This document shows, piece after piece, positions 1-5,185 of a stretch of DNA of 5,185 bases. This DNA comes from an uncultured Bacilli bacterium. GTDB taxonomy: Bacteria; Bacillota_I; Bacilli_A; RF39; UBA660. The notes beneath the pieces were generated by a model. It searched no databases, was not told the origin of the DNA, and was given only the letters and a program-made list of their open reading frames with translations. The position numbers were made by a program, and so were the translations under genes. How positions within the stretch are numbered: position 1 is the stretch's first letter; every line of letters starts with the position of its first letter. The stretch is from assembly GCA_944372315.1 (NCBI GenBank), contig CALVYX010000031.1, positions 1 through 5,185 of the forward strand. Reading direction: 5' to 3'.

Positions 1-97
1 ACATCAAACGAATGAAATCCAAAATTTAGTTAATGAATATAATAAAAAGATCGATGAAAAATTAAAAGTAAAGGAAGAAGAACTATTAAGTATATAG
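1..97 (+). CDS. frr: Ribosome recycling factor, C-terminal end (partial)
   Basis: Only the last 31 codons are present, read from base 2 to the TAG at 95-97; the gene starts outside the window. The visible peptide contains EIQNLVNEYNKKIDEKL and ends KEEELLSI. This fits the final helix of ribosome recycling factor, where an EVQKLTDKYIKKID-like stretch is followed by a charged KEKE(I/L)M-type end and the stop. RRF is a cytoplasmic protein that, with EF-G, splits the post-termination ribosome. Identification rests on this short, highly charged tail and on the distance to the stop, so it is likely but not certain; another coiled-coil C-terminus could look similar. The stop codon is embedded in a hairpin (78-102). 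In many Firmicutes frr is followed by uppS and cdsA; here the next gene is a DHH phosphoesterase. Confidence 0.7.
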   Translation, partial: HQTNEIQNLVNEYNKKIDEKLKVKEEELLSI

Positions 98-105
98 TTC
101 TTTTT
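78..105 (+). terminator. Terminator-like hairpin overlapping the frr stop codon
   Basis: AAGAACTAT (78-86) pairs perfectly with ATAGTTCTT (94-102), giving a 9-bp stem around a 7-nt loop, followed by a T run ending at 105. The stem has only two G-C pairs, so it may be a weak or leaky terminator. It includes the last frr codons and the TAG, and ends 5 nt before the ATG of the next gene. It would end the frr transcript or attenuate read-through into the DHH gene. Confidence 0.6.
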
Positions 106-110
106 AACAT

Positions 111-992
111 ATGATAAATATTAAAGACTTAAAAAAGTATGGGCCTTTGTATGTCATAGGACATAAAAATCCTGATATTGATACTGCAGTATCTAGTAGT
201 CTTTTAGCAAGTATTTTAACTTATTTTGGAGTAGAAGCGTATCCATCTATTTTAGATAAAAATTATGACTTTGATCCTTATAATAAGAAAATGATGGATG
301 ACTGTATCGTGTATAAACCTAAAGTAATAAAGACACAAGAAGTATCAAAATATAATTTTGTAATAGTAGATCATAATGATCCCATCCAGTCGGTGGGAGA
401 GGATGTTACTATTGTTTTTGGAATGGATCATCATAAGAATAGTAACAAGATAGATAACATTTTAATTAGTACCCTATGTTGTAATAGTCTATTTATTTAT
501 GATTATTTTAAAGATAATTATCCATTTAGTAAGGAAGAATTATATCAAATTTATATGGCAACTTTAAATGATAGTGCTTTCTTTAGAGCTAGTAGATATA
601 CAAGTGCCGATAAGAAGATATTAGATACGATGGGTATTCATATAGATACAGAAGCATTATTTCATAAATATTTTGAGCTTACTGATTTAAATAGTAGTAT
701 GGATAATATTATTTATAAATATAACAAAATATATGAATATAATGGAATAAGATTTAATACTTCTTTAATAAAAAGTAATAATAAAAACCAATATTTATTA
801 GAAGAATATAAGAAGTGTTTACAAAAAGAAGATGAATCTATTTTAGGAGTATGGCAAAATTTTGAATCCAAAGAGACATTTGCTTTTTTCTGGTATAAAC
901 ATAAATTACAAAGTTGGTATTATCCTTATATTGCTAGTAGAAGTAAAGATGTTATGAATGATGTAGTAAATTACTTGGAAAGTAATAATTAA
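111..992 (+). CDS. ppaC: DHH/DHHA2 phosphoesterase, probable manganese-dependent inorganic pyrophosphatase
   Basis: This 293-residue cytoplasmic protein is close to the ~310 residues usual for family II (Mn-dependent) pyrophosphatases, which hydrolyse PPi to two phosphates. The N-terminal DHH domain shows GHKNPDID (17-24, ligands H18, D22, D24), VDHND (86-90, D87) and MDHHK (105-109, D106-H107-H108). D154 in TLNDSAFFRASRYTSAD matches the SDTLxFKSPT block of the family, so all six expected metal ligands are present. The C-terminal DHHA2 domain ends in ASRSKDV (275-281), where classical enzymes have SRKKQ; the EPVGC(T/S) block also seems replaced by STLCCNS (120-126). There are no CBS or DRTGG regulatory domains. 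An in-frame TAA at 105-107 rules out a longer start, and ATG 111 puts the first motif at the expected distance, although no Shine-Dalgarno precedes it. PPi hydrolysis is the best call; another small phospho-substrate is possible. No terminator is evident after the TAA at 990-992. Confidence 0.8.
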   Translation: MINIKDLKKYGPLYVIGHKNPDIDTAVSSSLLASILTYFGVEAYPSILDKNYDFDPYNKKMMDDCIVYKPKVIKTQEVSKYNFVIVDHNDPIQSVGEDVTIVFGMDHHKNSNKIDNILISTLCCNSLFIYDYFKDNYPFSKEELYQIYMATLNDSAFFRASRYTSADKKILDTMGIHIDTEALFHKYFELTDLNSSMDNIIYKYNKIYEYNGIRFNTSLIKSNNKNQYLLEEYKKCLQKEDESILGVWQNFESKETFAFFWYKHKLQSWYYPYIASRSKDVMNDVVNYLESNN

Positions 993-1005
993 ACTGGATA
1001 AATAC

Positions 1006-1033
1006 TTGCATTAACTAAATTTTATGTTATAAT
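1006..1033 (+). promoter_or_regulatory. Promoter for the pheST T-box leader
   Basis: TTGCAT (1006-1011) is a partial -35 match. A 16-nt spacer separates it from a perfect TATAAT (1028-1033), which carries an extended -10 TG one base upstream (TG at 1025-1026). This is a convincing sigma-A-type promoter. Transcription should begin near 1040, just ahead of T-box Stem I, giving a leader of roughly 230 nt before the pheS start codon. Confidence 0.75.
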
Positions 1034-1209
1034 TAACATTGATATTTATGGCTATTATTAAGAAGTAGTAGTAAGTAATTTATTTCAAAGAGAGTTACTG
1101 GTTGGTGGAAAGTAATAAATAAACCTTATGAATTCGTCTTATAAGCTTTTATTAATAGTAAACGTTATCTCGCGTTAAGAGACAATGAGTTATAGTTAAT
1201 CTATAAAAT

Positions 1210-1238
1210 AAGGTGGTACCACGGATATATTCGTCCTT
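1210..1238 (+). promoter_or_regulatory. T-box antiterminator
   Basis: AAGG (1210-1213) pairs with CCTT (1235-1238) as helix A1. TGGTACC (1214-1220) forms the 7-nt bulge that receives the tRNA acceptor end. ACGGA (1221-1225) pairs with TTCGT (1230-1234, one G-U) as helix A2 around a TATA loop. Stabilised by uncharged tRNA-Phe, it uses bases needed by the terminator stem, so the two structures exclude each other. Confidence 0.85.
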
Positions 1239-1257
1239 AATTGGTATCACTTTTTTT
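1213..1257 (+). terminator. Regulated intrinsic terminator of the T-box leader
   Basis: GTGGTACCA (1213-1221) pairs with TGGTATCAC (1242-1250), a 9-bp stem with one G-U pair. An inner GGA/TCC (1223-1225/1234-1236) can add to it, and seven Ts follow (1251-1257). It consumes the T-box bulge and should form when tRNA-Phe is charged. The T run ends only 16 nt before the pheS ATG, so termination leaves the pheS ribosome binding site untranscribed. Confidence 0.9.
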
Positions 1258-1273
1258 ATGGTAAGGAGGATTT

Positions 1274-2326
1274 ATGAAAGAAAAAGTTGAAGTTATTAAA
1301 ACTAGTTTAGATAGTGATTTAAATAGTGTTACATCATTAAATGATTTAGGACAACTAAAAGCTAAATATTTAGGTAAAAAAGGGTTAGTTACGCTTCTTA
1401 CTAGCAATATGAAAGATTTATCCATAGAAGAGAGAAAAGAAGTAGGTAAAATTGCTAATGAAATAAGAGAAGAGGTTAATAGTAAATTAACAAATAAAGA
1501 AGAGGAATTAAAAAATAAAGAACTTAATGAAAAATTAGAAAAAGAATCTATTGATATTAGTTTACCTAGTAAAAAAATAAAAAGAGGAAGTCGTCATCCA
1601 TTTAATAGAATTGTAGAAGATGTCGAAGATTTCTTTGTATCTATGGGGTATGATGTAGTAGATGGACCAGAACTAGAAACGGATGAGAATTGTTTCCGTC
1701 TATTAAATCTTCCAGATGGACACCCTGCAAGAGATACCCAAGATACGTTCTATATAGATGAAGAGTACTTATTAAGAACACAAACTTCTAGTGTGCAAGC
1801 AAGAGAAATGCAAGCCAATAAGGAAAAAACTCCAATTAGAATGATTTGTCCTGGTAAAGTATATAGACGTGATGAAGATGCAACACACTCTCATCAATTT
1901 GGACAAGTAGAAGGATTAGTTATCGATAAAAATATTTCCCTTGCAGACTTGAAAGGTACTTTAGAATTATTTGCTAAGAAGATGTTAGGAGAAAATACAA
2001 AGGTTCGTTTTAGACCAAGTTATTTTCCGTTTACAGAACCTAGTGTAGAAGTGGATGTATCTTGTTTTAAATGTGGTGGTAAAGGATGTTCCCTATGTAA
2101 ACAAACAGGATGGATCGAAGTATTAGGAGCTGGTATGGTACACCCTAATGTTCTTAGAATGGGGGGATATGATCCTGAAGTATGGACGGGATTTGCTTTT
2201 GGTACAGGATTAGATCGTTTTGCGATGTTCCGTTATGCCATACCTGATATTCGTTATTTATATACAAATGATATTAGATTTTTAGAACAATTTGATAGAA
2301 AGGATGAGGAAAATGAAATTAAGTAG
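1274..2326 (+). CDS. pheS: Phenylalanyl-tRNA synthetase alpha subunit
   Basis: PheS is the catalytic subunit of the cytoplasmic alpha2-beta2 PheRS; it activates phenylalanine with ATP and transfers it to tRNA-Phe. At 350 residues it has the usual length. Residues 1-95 are a charged helical arm that binds tRNA (coiled coil). Class II motif 1 is GSRHPFNRIVEDVEDFF (105-121) running to DGPELE (130-135). HPARDTQDTFYI (150-161) and RTQTSSVQAR (168-177) are Phe/ATP-site blocks. Motif 2 is CPGKVYRRDEDATHSHQFGQVEG (192-214) and motif 3 is GFAFGTGLDRFAMFRY (306-321). FRPSYFPFTEPSVEVDVS (246-263) precedes a four-cysteine cluster C264-x2-C267-x4-C272-x2-C275, typical of the Gram-positive form. ATG 1274 has AAGGAGG at 1263-1269, 4 nt upstream. 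The gene is controlled by the tRNA-Phe T-box just ahead of it. Its last 14 bases overlap pheT, implying coupled synthesis of the two subunits. Confidence 0.98.
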   Translation: MKEKVEVIKTSLDSDLNSVTSLNDLGQLKAKYLGKKGLVTLLTSNMKDLSIEERKEVGKIANEIREEVNSKLTNKEEELKNKELNEKLEKESIDISLPSKKIKRGSRHPFNRIVEDVEDFFVSMGYDVVDGPELETDENCFRLLNLPDGHPARDTQDTFYIDEEYLLRTQTSSVQAREMQANKEKTPIRMICPGKVYRRDEDATHSHQFGQVEGLVIDKNISLADLKGTLELFAKKMLGENTKVRFRPSYFPFTEPSVEVDVSCFKCGGKGCSLCKQTGWIEVLGAGMVHPNVLRMGGYDPEVWTGFAFGTGLDRFAMFRYAIPDIRYLYTNDIRFLEQFDRKDEENEIK

Positions 2327-4676
2327 AAAATTTGTTAGCGATTACGTAGATATTGATGTAGATATCAATACTTTAGCAGAAGACATGACTGGTATTGGTA
2401 ATGAATATGATTCTTGTGGTAAGTTGATTCCTGCTACTCATTTAATTATTGGTGAAGTAATCGATTGCCATCCACATCCTGATAGTGATCATTTAAATGT
2501 TTGTAAAGTAGATATTGGTAGTGAAGTATTACAAATTGTTTGTGGTGCTCCTAATGTAAGAAGTGGTCTTAAAGTAATAGTTGCACTAGCTGGGGCTGTA
2601 TTACCAGGGGGTGTAATTAAAAAGAGTGTAATTCGTGGAGAAGAGTCTAATGGAATGATTTGTGCTATTAGTGAATTGGGTCTTGAACATAAATTTTTAA
2701 CTAGTAAAGATATTGATGGTATTCATGAATTACCACAAGATGCTAAAGTAGGAGAGGATCCCATTAAGTATTTAGAATTAGATGATGAAGTAATTGATTT
2801 TGAGTTAACATCTAATAGGGGAGATTTATTAAGTATTGTAGGAATGGCTTATGAAATAGGTGCTTTATATGATAGACAAGTAAAAGATATTGATTTAAGT
2901 TATCAAAGTACTAAGGAAGATGTTAATGATGTATTTAGTTTAGATATTAGAACTCCTAATTGTCCTTTATTCTTAGCTAAAATTGTTACTAATGTAACAA
3001 TTAAAGAAAGCCCTACATTTATTAAGAACAGATTAATAGCATCTGGTATTAGACCTATTAATAATGTGGTTGATATATCCAATTATGTTATGTTAGAGAC
3101 TGGTCAACCATTACACTATTATGATGCTAATAGATTAGGTGAAAAAATAGTAGTTCGTATGGCAGATGATGGGGAAGAACTAACTACTTTAGATGGACAA
3201 AAACGCATATTATCTAATAGTGATATAGTGATTGCTACCGATAAAGAAGCAGTAGGACTTGCTGGAGTTATGGGTGGACTTACTACGGAAATTGAAGAAG
3301 ATACGAAAGATATTATCATTGAGTCAGCAATCTTTAATGCTACTTCTATTCGTAAAACTTCAAAGAAAGTATTAAGAAGTGAAGCAAGTAATCGTTTTGA
3401 AAAAGGACTTGATCCAAAAAGAACTTATATGGCAATAGAAAGAAGTTGTCATTTATTAGAAAAATATGCAGACGCTACTATCGTTGGTGGTATAGTAGAA
3501 TATAAAGATATGGATATTACTGATAAGAAAATAGATATTACATGTGAGAAGATTAATAAAATATTAGGAATTACGATTCCAGAAGATGAAATATTATCTA
3601 TCTTTGATCGATTAGGATTTACTTATACTATTAATAAAGATTTAATTACTGTAGTAGTACCTACTAGAAGAATTGATATTAGTATTCCTGAAGACTTGGT
3701 TGAAGAAGTAGGAAGAATCTATGGAATTGATAAAATCCAAGGTAAAAAGTTAGAGTTACCAGTAAAACCAGGTAATTGTAATAAAAATATAAGACTAATT
3801 CGTAATAAATTAGCAAGTCTTGGATTAAATGAGACATTAAGTTATTCACTAATTTCAGAAAGTGACGTTCATAAATTTACTAATGATGAATTTACTCATG
3901 TAAAAGTATTAGATCCAATGAGTGAAGATCGTAATACATTAAGATATAGCCTAATTCCTTCTTTATTAAATATTTATAATTATAATAAAGCAAGATCTAA
4001 CCACGATATTTCTATTTATGAAGTAGGAAAAGGGTTCTATAAAAAAGATAATGAATATTATGAAGAAAATAAATTAGCTATTTTAATGACTGGAAAGTAT
4101 TTAGAAGGTATTTCTTCCATGAATGTTGATTTCTATGTTATTAAAGGTATTTTAGAAGAATTATTAGAATATTTAGGTTATAAAAATCGTTATAGTCTAA
4201 AAATAGATAATTTTCCAAAAGAATTTCATCCTGGACAAAGTGCATCTATTGTTTTAAATGGGAACCCTATTGGTATTATTGGTAAATTACATCCAACTGT
4301 TACTAAAGATGATATTTATGTAATAGAAATTAACTTAGATAAATTATTTAGTTTCAAAGTTAAGAGTATGCAATATAAAGAATTATCTAAATATCCAGCT
4401 ATTTCTAAAGATATGGCATTCATTGTTAAAAAGAATGTTATGGCAAGTGAAGTTATGGAGGTTATTAAAAAGGCATGTGGTAGATTATTAGTAGATATTT
4501 CTATTTTCGATGTTTATGAAGGAGATAAAATAAATAGCGATGAAAAGTCTATTGCTTTTACTCTTACTTTCCAAGATCAAAATCGTACTTTAAGTGATGA
4601 AGAAGTCATGGATTTATTTAATAAAGCAATTAAAGATGTAGAAATAAAACTTCATGGTGTATTAAGAGATAAATAA
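2313..4676 (+). CDS. pheT: Phenylalanyl-tRNA synthetase beta subunit
   Basis: PheT is the non-catalytic partner of PheS; it binds tRNA-Phe and clears mischarged Tyr-tRNA-Phe. Starting at ATG 2313 it has 787 residues, close to the ~800 usual for bacterial PheT. In order: an N-terminal segment (MKLSRKFVSDYVDID), an EMAP-like OB-fold tRNA-binding domain (about 40-150, with HPHPDSDHLNVC and CGAPNV), the B3/B4 editing domain (about 210-385, GIRPINNVVDISNYVMLETG, GQPLHYYDA, LRSEASNRFEKGLDP), B5 (about 402-475), a degenerate class II core (about 490-680), and the C-terminal FDX-ACB anticodon-binding domain (about 692-786, starting LSKYPAISKDMAF). A TTG seven codons upstream (2292) is less likely. 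ATG 2313 gives the family N-terminus, and AAAGGA (2299-2304) sits 8 nt before it, within the pheS 3' end. The 14-nt overlap with pheS suggests translational coupling and equal subunit supply. Expression follows the pheST T-box. Confidence 0.98.
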   Translation: MKLSRKFVSDYVDIDVDINTLAEDMTGIGNEYDSCGKLIPATHLIIGEVIDCHPHPDSDHLNVCKVDIGSEVLQIVCGAPNVRSGLKVIVALAGAVLPGGVIKKSVIRGEESNGMICAISELGLEHKFLTSKDIDGIHELPQDAKVGEDPIKYLELDDEVIDFELTSNRGDLLSIVGMAYEIGALYDRQVKDIDLSYQSTKEDVNDVFSLDIRTPNCPLFLAKIVTNVTIKESPTFIKNRLIASGIRPINNVVDISNYVMLETGQPLHYYDANRLGEKIVVRMADDGEELTTLDGQKRILSNSDIVIATDKEAVGLAGVMGGLTTEIEEDTKDIIIESAIFNATSIRKTSKKVLRSEASNRFEKGLDPKRTYMAIERSCHLLEKYADATIVGGIVEYKDMDITDKKIDITCEKINKILGITIPEDEILSIFDRLGFTYTINKDLITVVVPTRRIDISIPEDLVEEVGRIYGIDKIQGKKLELPVKPGNCNKNIRLIRNKLASLGLNETLSYSLISESDVHKFTNDEFTHVKVLDPMSEDRNTLRYSLIPSLLNIYNYNKARSNHDISIYEVGKGFYKKDNEYYEENKLAILMTGKYLEGISSMNVDFYVIKGILEELLEYLGYKNRYSLKIDNFPKEFHPGQSASIVLNGNPIGIIGKLHPTVTKDDIYVIEINLDKLFSFKVKSMQYKELSKYPAISKDMAFIVKKNVMASEVMEVIKKACGRLLVDISIFDVYEGDKINSDEKSIAFTLTFQDQNRTLSDEEVMDLFNKAIKDVEIKLHGVLRDK

Positions 4677-4677
4677 T

Positions 4678-4703
4678 AAAGTTGTAGCAATACAACTTTT
4701 TTT
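4678..4703 (+). terminator. Intrinsic terminator of the pheST operon
   Basis: AAAGTTGTA (4678-4686) and TACAACTTT (4691-4699) form a perfect 9-bp stem closed by a GCAA (GNRA) tetraloop (4687-4690), followed by seven Ts (4697-4703). It starts one base after the pheT stop codon and ends the T-box-controlled transcript. Confidence 0.93.
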
Positions 4704-4730
4704 GTCGAAATTTATAGGGTATAGGAGTAT

Positions 4731-4826
4731 TTGGATGATGAGTATTATTTGTTAAAAGAAATATATAAGATATTATACCTTGTCAAACAATATGTAAAAC
4801 AAAAAATTAATAGCAATTTTTATTGA
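4731..4826 (+). CDS. Possible 31-residue small ORF (doubtful)
   Basis: A TTG-started frame between the pheST terminator and the next promoter reads MDDEYYLLKEIYKILYLVKQ and continues to KINSNFY, stop TGA at 4824-4826. It looks like one amphipathic helix with an acidic start and a basic end, which is more protein-like than most AT-rich noise. Against it: the start is TTG, the AGGAG at 4723-4727 is only 3 nt away, an in-frame TAG (4722-4724) blocks extension, and no clear promoter precedes it. The same AGGAG is better spaced (7 nt) for ATG 4735, which encodes only six residues. I do not recognise it; it could be chance or a gene remnant. Confidence 0.18.
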   Translation: MDDEYYLLKEIYKILYLVKQYVKQKINSNFY

Positions 4827-4852
4827 ATCTTCTTGAATATAGTGGGTATAAT
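4823..4852 (+). promoter_or_regulatory. Promoter for the exported-protein gene at 4885
   Basis: TTGAAT (4823-4828) as -35, an 18-nt spacer and a perfect TATAAT (4847-4852) as -10 form a sigma-A-type promoter. Transcription would start near 4859, giving a short leader of about 26 nt before the ATG at 4885. A second TTGAAT copy at 4833-4838 is too close to the -10 to act as a -35. Confidence 0.7.
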
Positions 4853-4884
4853 GTATATAGAATAAATAATAACGGAGTGGTGCT

Positions 4885-5185
4885 ATGTATAGAAATAAGA
4901 AAAAGATAATTATAGGAGTCATGTGTTTATTAGTGCTAGTAATGGTAGTAGTGTATGCTGCATTCATGACAAGATTAACTATTAATGGAACAGGAAATAT
5001 AACAAGTACTTGGAATATAGAAATAACTAATATCACTAGTAGTATCACAGGAACAGCCTATAATATAACCGAGCCAACGTATAATGGTGCCAATGCTACT
5101 TTTAATGCAGGACTAAATAAACCAGGGGATAAGATAGAATATAGTATAACAGTTACAAATAATGGAAGTGTAGATGCAATAATCA
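4885..5185 (+). CDS. Membrane-anchored or secreted TasA/SipW-type surface protein, N-terminal part (partial)
   Basis: The first 100 codons are present and the gene runs off the window. GGAG (4874-4877) lies 7 nt before ATG 4885. The N-terminus is a signal sequence or anchor: basic MYRNKKK (1-7), an uninterrupted hydrophobic core IIIGVMCLLVLVMVVV (8-23), then YAAF (24-27). VYA/AF (after A25) is a possible signal peptidase site. The YAAF followed by a Thr/Asn-rich beta segment (LTINGTGNITSTWNIEI, 31-47) resembles SipW-dependent signal regions of TasA/camelysin-like proteins, usually Y-A-(Y/A)-F followed by a short polar run. Residues 71-98 (ATFNAGLNKPGDKIEYSITVTNNGSVDA) have the pattern of a beta-sandwich in which KPGD leads into a V-x-N-x-G strand, as in extracellular adhesin or matrix-fibre domains. 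No lipobox is seen. It is a separate transcription unit behind the pheST terminator. Export and cell-surface location are well supported; the precise family is inferred and the C-terminal sorting region is not visible. Confidence 0.72.
   Translation, partial: MYRNKKKIIIGVMCLLVLVMVVVYAAFMTRLTINGTGNITSTWNIEITNITSSITGTAYNITEPTYNGANATFNAGLNKPGDKIEYSITVTNNGSVDAII

Larger units (their letters stand above)
1041..1257 (+). ncRNA. T-box riboswitch leader, tRNA-Phe specific
   Basis: This cis-acting leader RNA senses uncharged tRNA-Phe and controls read-through into pheST. Stem I base: CTATTA (1052-1057) with TAATAG (1153-1158). The Specifier Loop is bounded by AAGA (1060-1063)/TCTT (1137-1140) below and GTAAG (1071-1075)/CTTAT (1125-1129) above. 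It carries the loop-E partners AGTA (1067-1070) and GAA (1130-1132), then the specifier UUC (1133-1135, Phe) and a purine. Distally lie AGAGAG (1089-1094) and GGTTGGTGGAA (1100-1110), matching the conserved AG-bulge and distal-loop elements. Linker hairpins: TCTC/GAGA (1168-1171/1179-1182) and TATAG/CTATA (1191-1195/1201-1205). The T-box AAGGTGGTACCACGG is at 1210-1224. Its UGGU bulge (1214-1217) can pair with tRNA 3' ACCA, consistent with the A discriminator expected for tRNA-Phe. Specifier, T-box and downstream gene all agree, so the assignment is firm. Confidence 0.95.

Noticed and set aside
1237..1425. Minus-strand 62-residue open frame
   Set aside because: It is opposite the T-box terminator and the pheS start, both of which are firmly supported; it has no coding features of its own.
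2063..2098. Four-cysteine cluster in PheS as a novel metal-binding insertion
   Set aside because: DVSCFKCGGKGC-type clusters at this position are familiar in Gram-positive PheS sequences, so this is a lineage feature rather than a novelty.
2292..2312. TTG at 2292 as the pheT start, adding seven residues
   Set aside because: The added residues MIERMRK are not like PheT N-termini. ATG 2313 has a well-spaced AAAGGA upstream and gives the family-typical beginning.
3119..3319. Minus-strand 66-residue Ser/Ile-rich open frame
   Set aside because: It is antisense to the PheT editing domain and its Ser-rich composition is a typical mirror of Asp/Glu/Thr codons.
4735..4755. Six-codon ORF (MMSIIC) with AGGAG 7 nt upstream as a leader peptide
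   Set aside because: There is no codon run linked to regulation and no attenuator-type hairpin after it; the following promoter makes a leader role unlikely.
4823..4838. Direct repeat of TTGAAT 10 bp apart as a possible operator
   Set aside because: Six-base A/T-rich repeats one helical turn apart are expected by chance here, and the first copy is already explained as the -35 element.
4773..5048. Minus-strand 91-residue hydrophobic open frame
   Set aside because: It is antisense to the promoter (4823-4852) and start of the exported-protein gene. Its hydrophobicity comes from reading A/T-rich Asn/Lys/Ile codons backwards, and it has no SD or recognisable domain.

Overview
This window looks like chromosomal core-genome sequence from a low-GC Firmicute, probably in or near the AT-rich Bacilli/Mollicutes group. 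That placement is an inference. It rests on the strong A/T bias, the tRNA-Phe T-box leader in front of pheST, the Gram-positive form of PheS with a four-cysteine cluster, and a short exported protein of the SipW-dependent/TasA-like style. Tryptophan is encoded by TGG in the complete genes and no gene reads through TGA, so there is no sign of the mycoplasma genetic code.

Layout, all on the + strand. 1-97 is the 3' end of a ribosome recycling factor gene (frr), whose stop codon lies inside a small terminator-like hairpin (78-105). 111-992 encodes a complete DHH/DHHA2 phosphoesterase that looks like a manganese-dependent (family II) inorganic pyrophosphatase with some altered signature positions. 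993-1273 is a 281-base non-coding stretch. It holds a good promoter (1006-1033) and a T-box riboswitch with a UUC (Phe) specifier, a UGGU acceptor bulge and mutually exclusive antiterminator and terminator helices. 1274-2326 is pheS and 2313-4676 is pheT; they overlap by 14 nt. A strong intrinsic terminator follows (4678-4703). After about 180 bases with its own promoter, a membrane-anchored or exported protein gene starts at 4885 and runs off the window end. A doubtful 31-codon ORF lies in that gap (4731-4826).

How the parts work together: uncharged tRNA-Phe should bind the leader, favour the antiterminator and allow synthesis of the two PheRS subunits, which form the alpha2-beta2 enzyme that charges that same tRNA. 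The upstream pyrophosphatase-like enzyme could remove the PPi released by aminoacylation. However, the T-box has its own promoter between them, so regulatory linkage is not shown. The exported-protein gene is a separate unit behind a terminator.

I see no CRISPR array, tRNA or rRNA gene, insertion sequence, phage or defence module here. Most of the window is well-understood housekeeping sequence. The points worth a second look are the start region of the DHH gene, its altered active-site signatures, and the partial surface-protein gene at the right edge.
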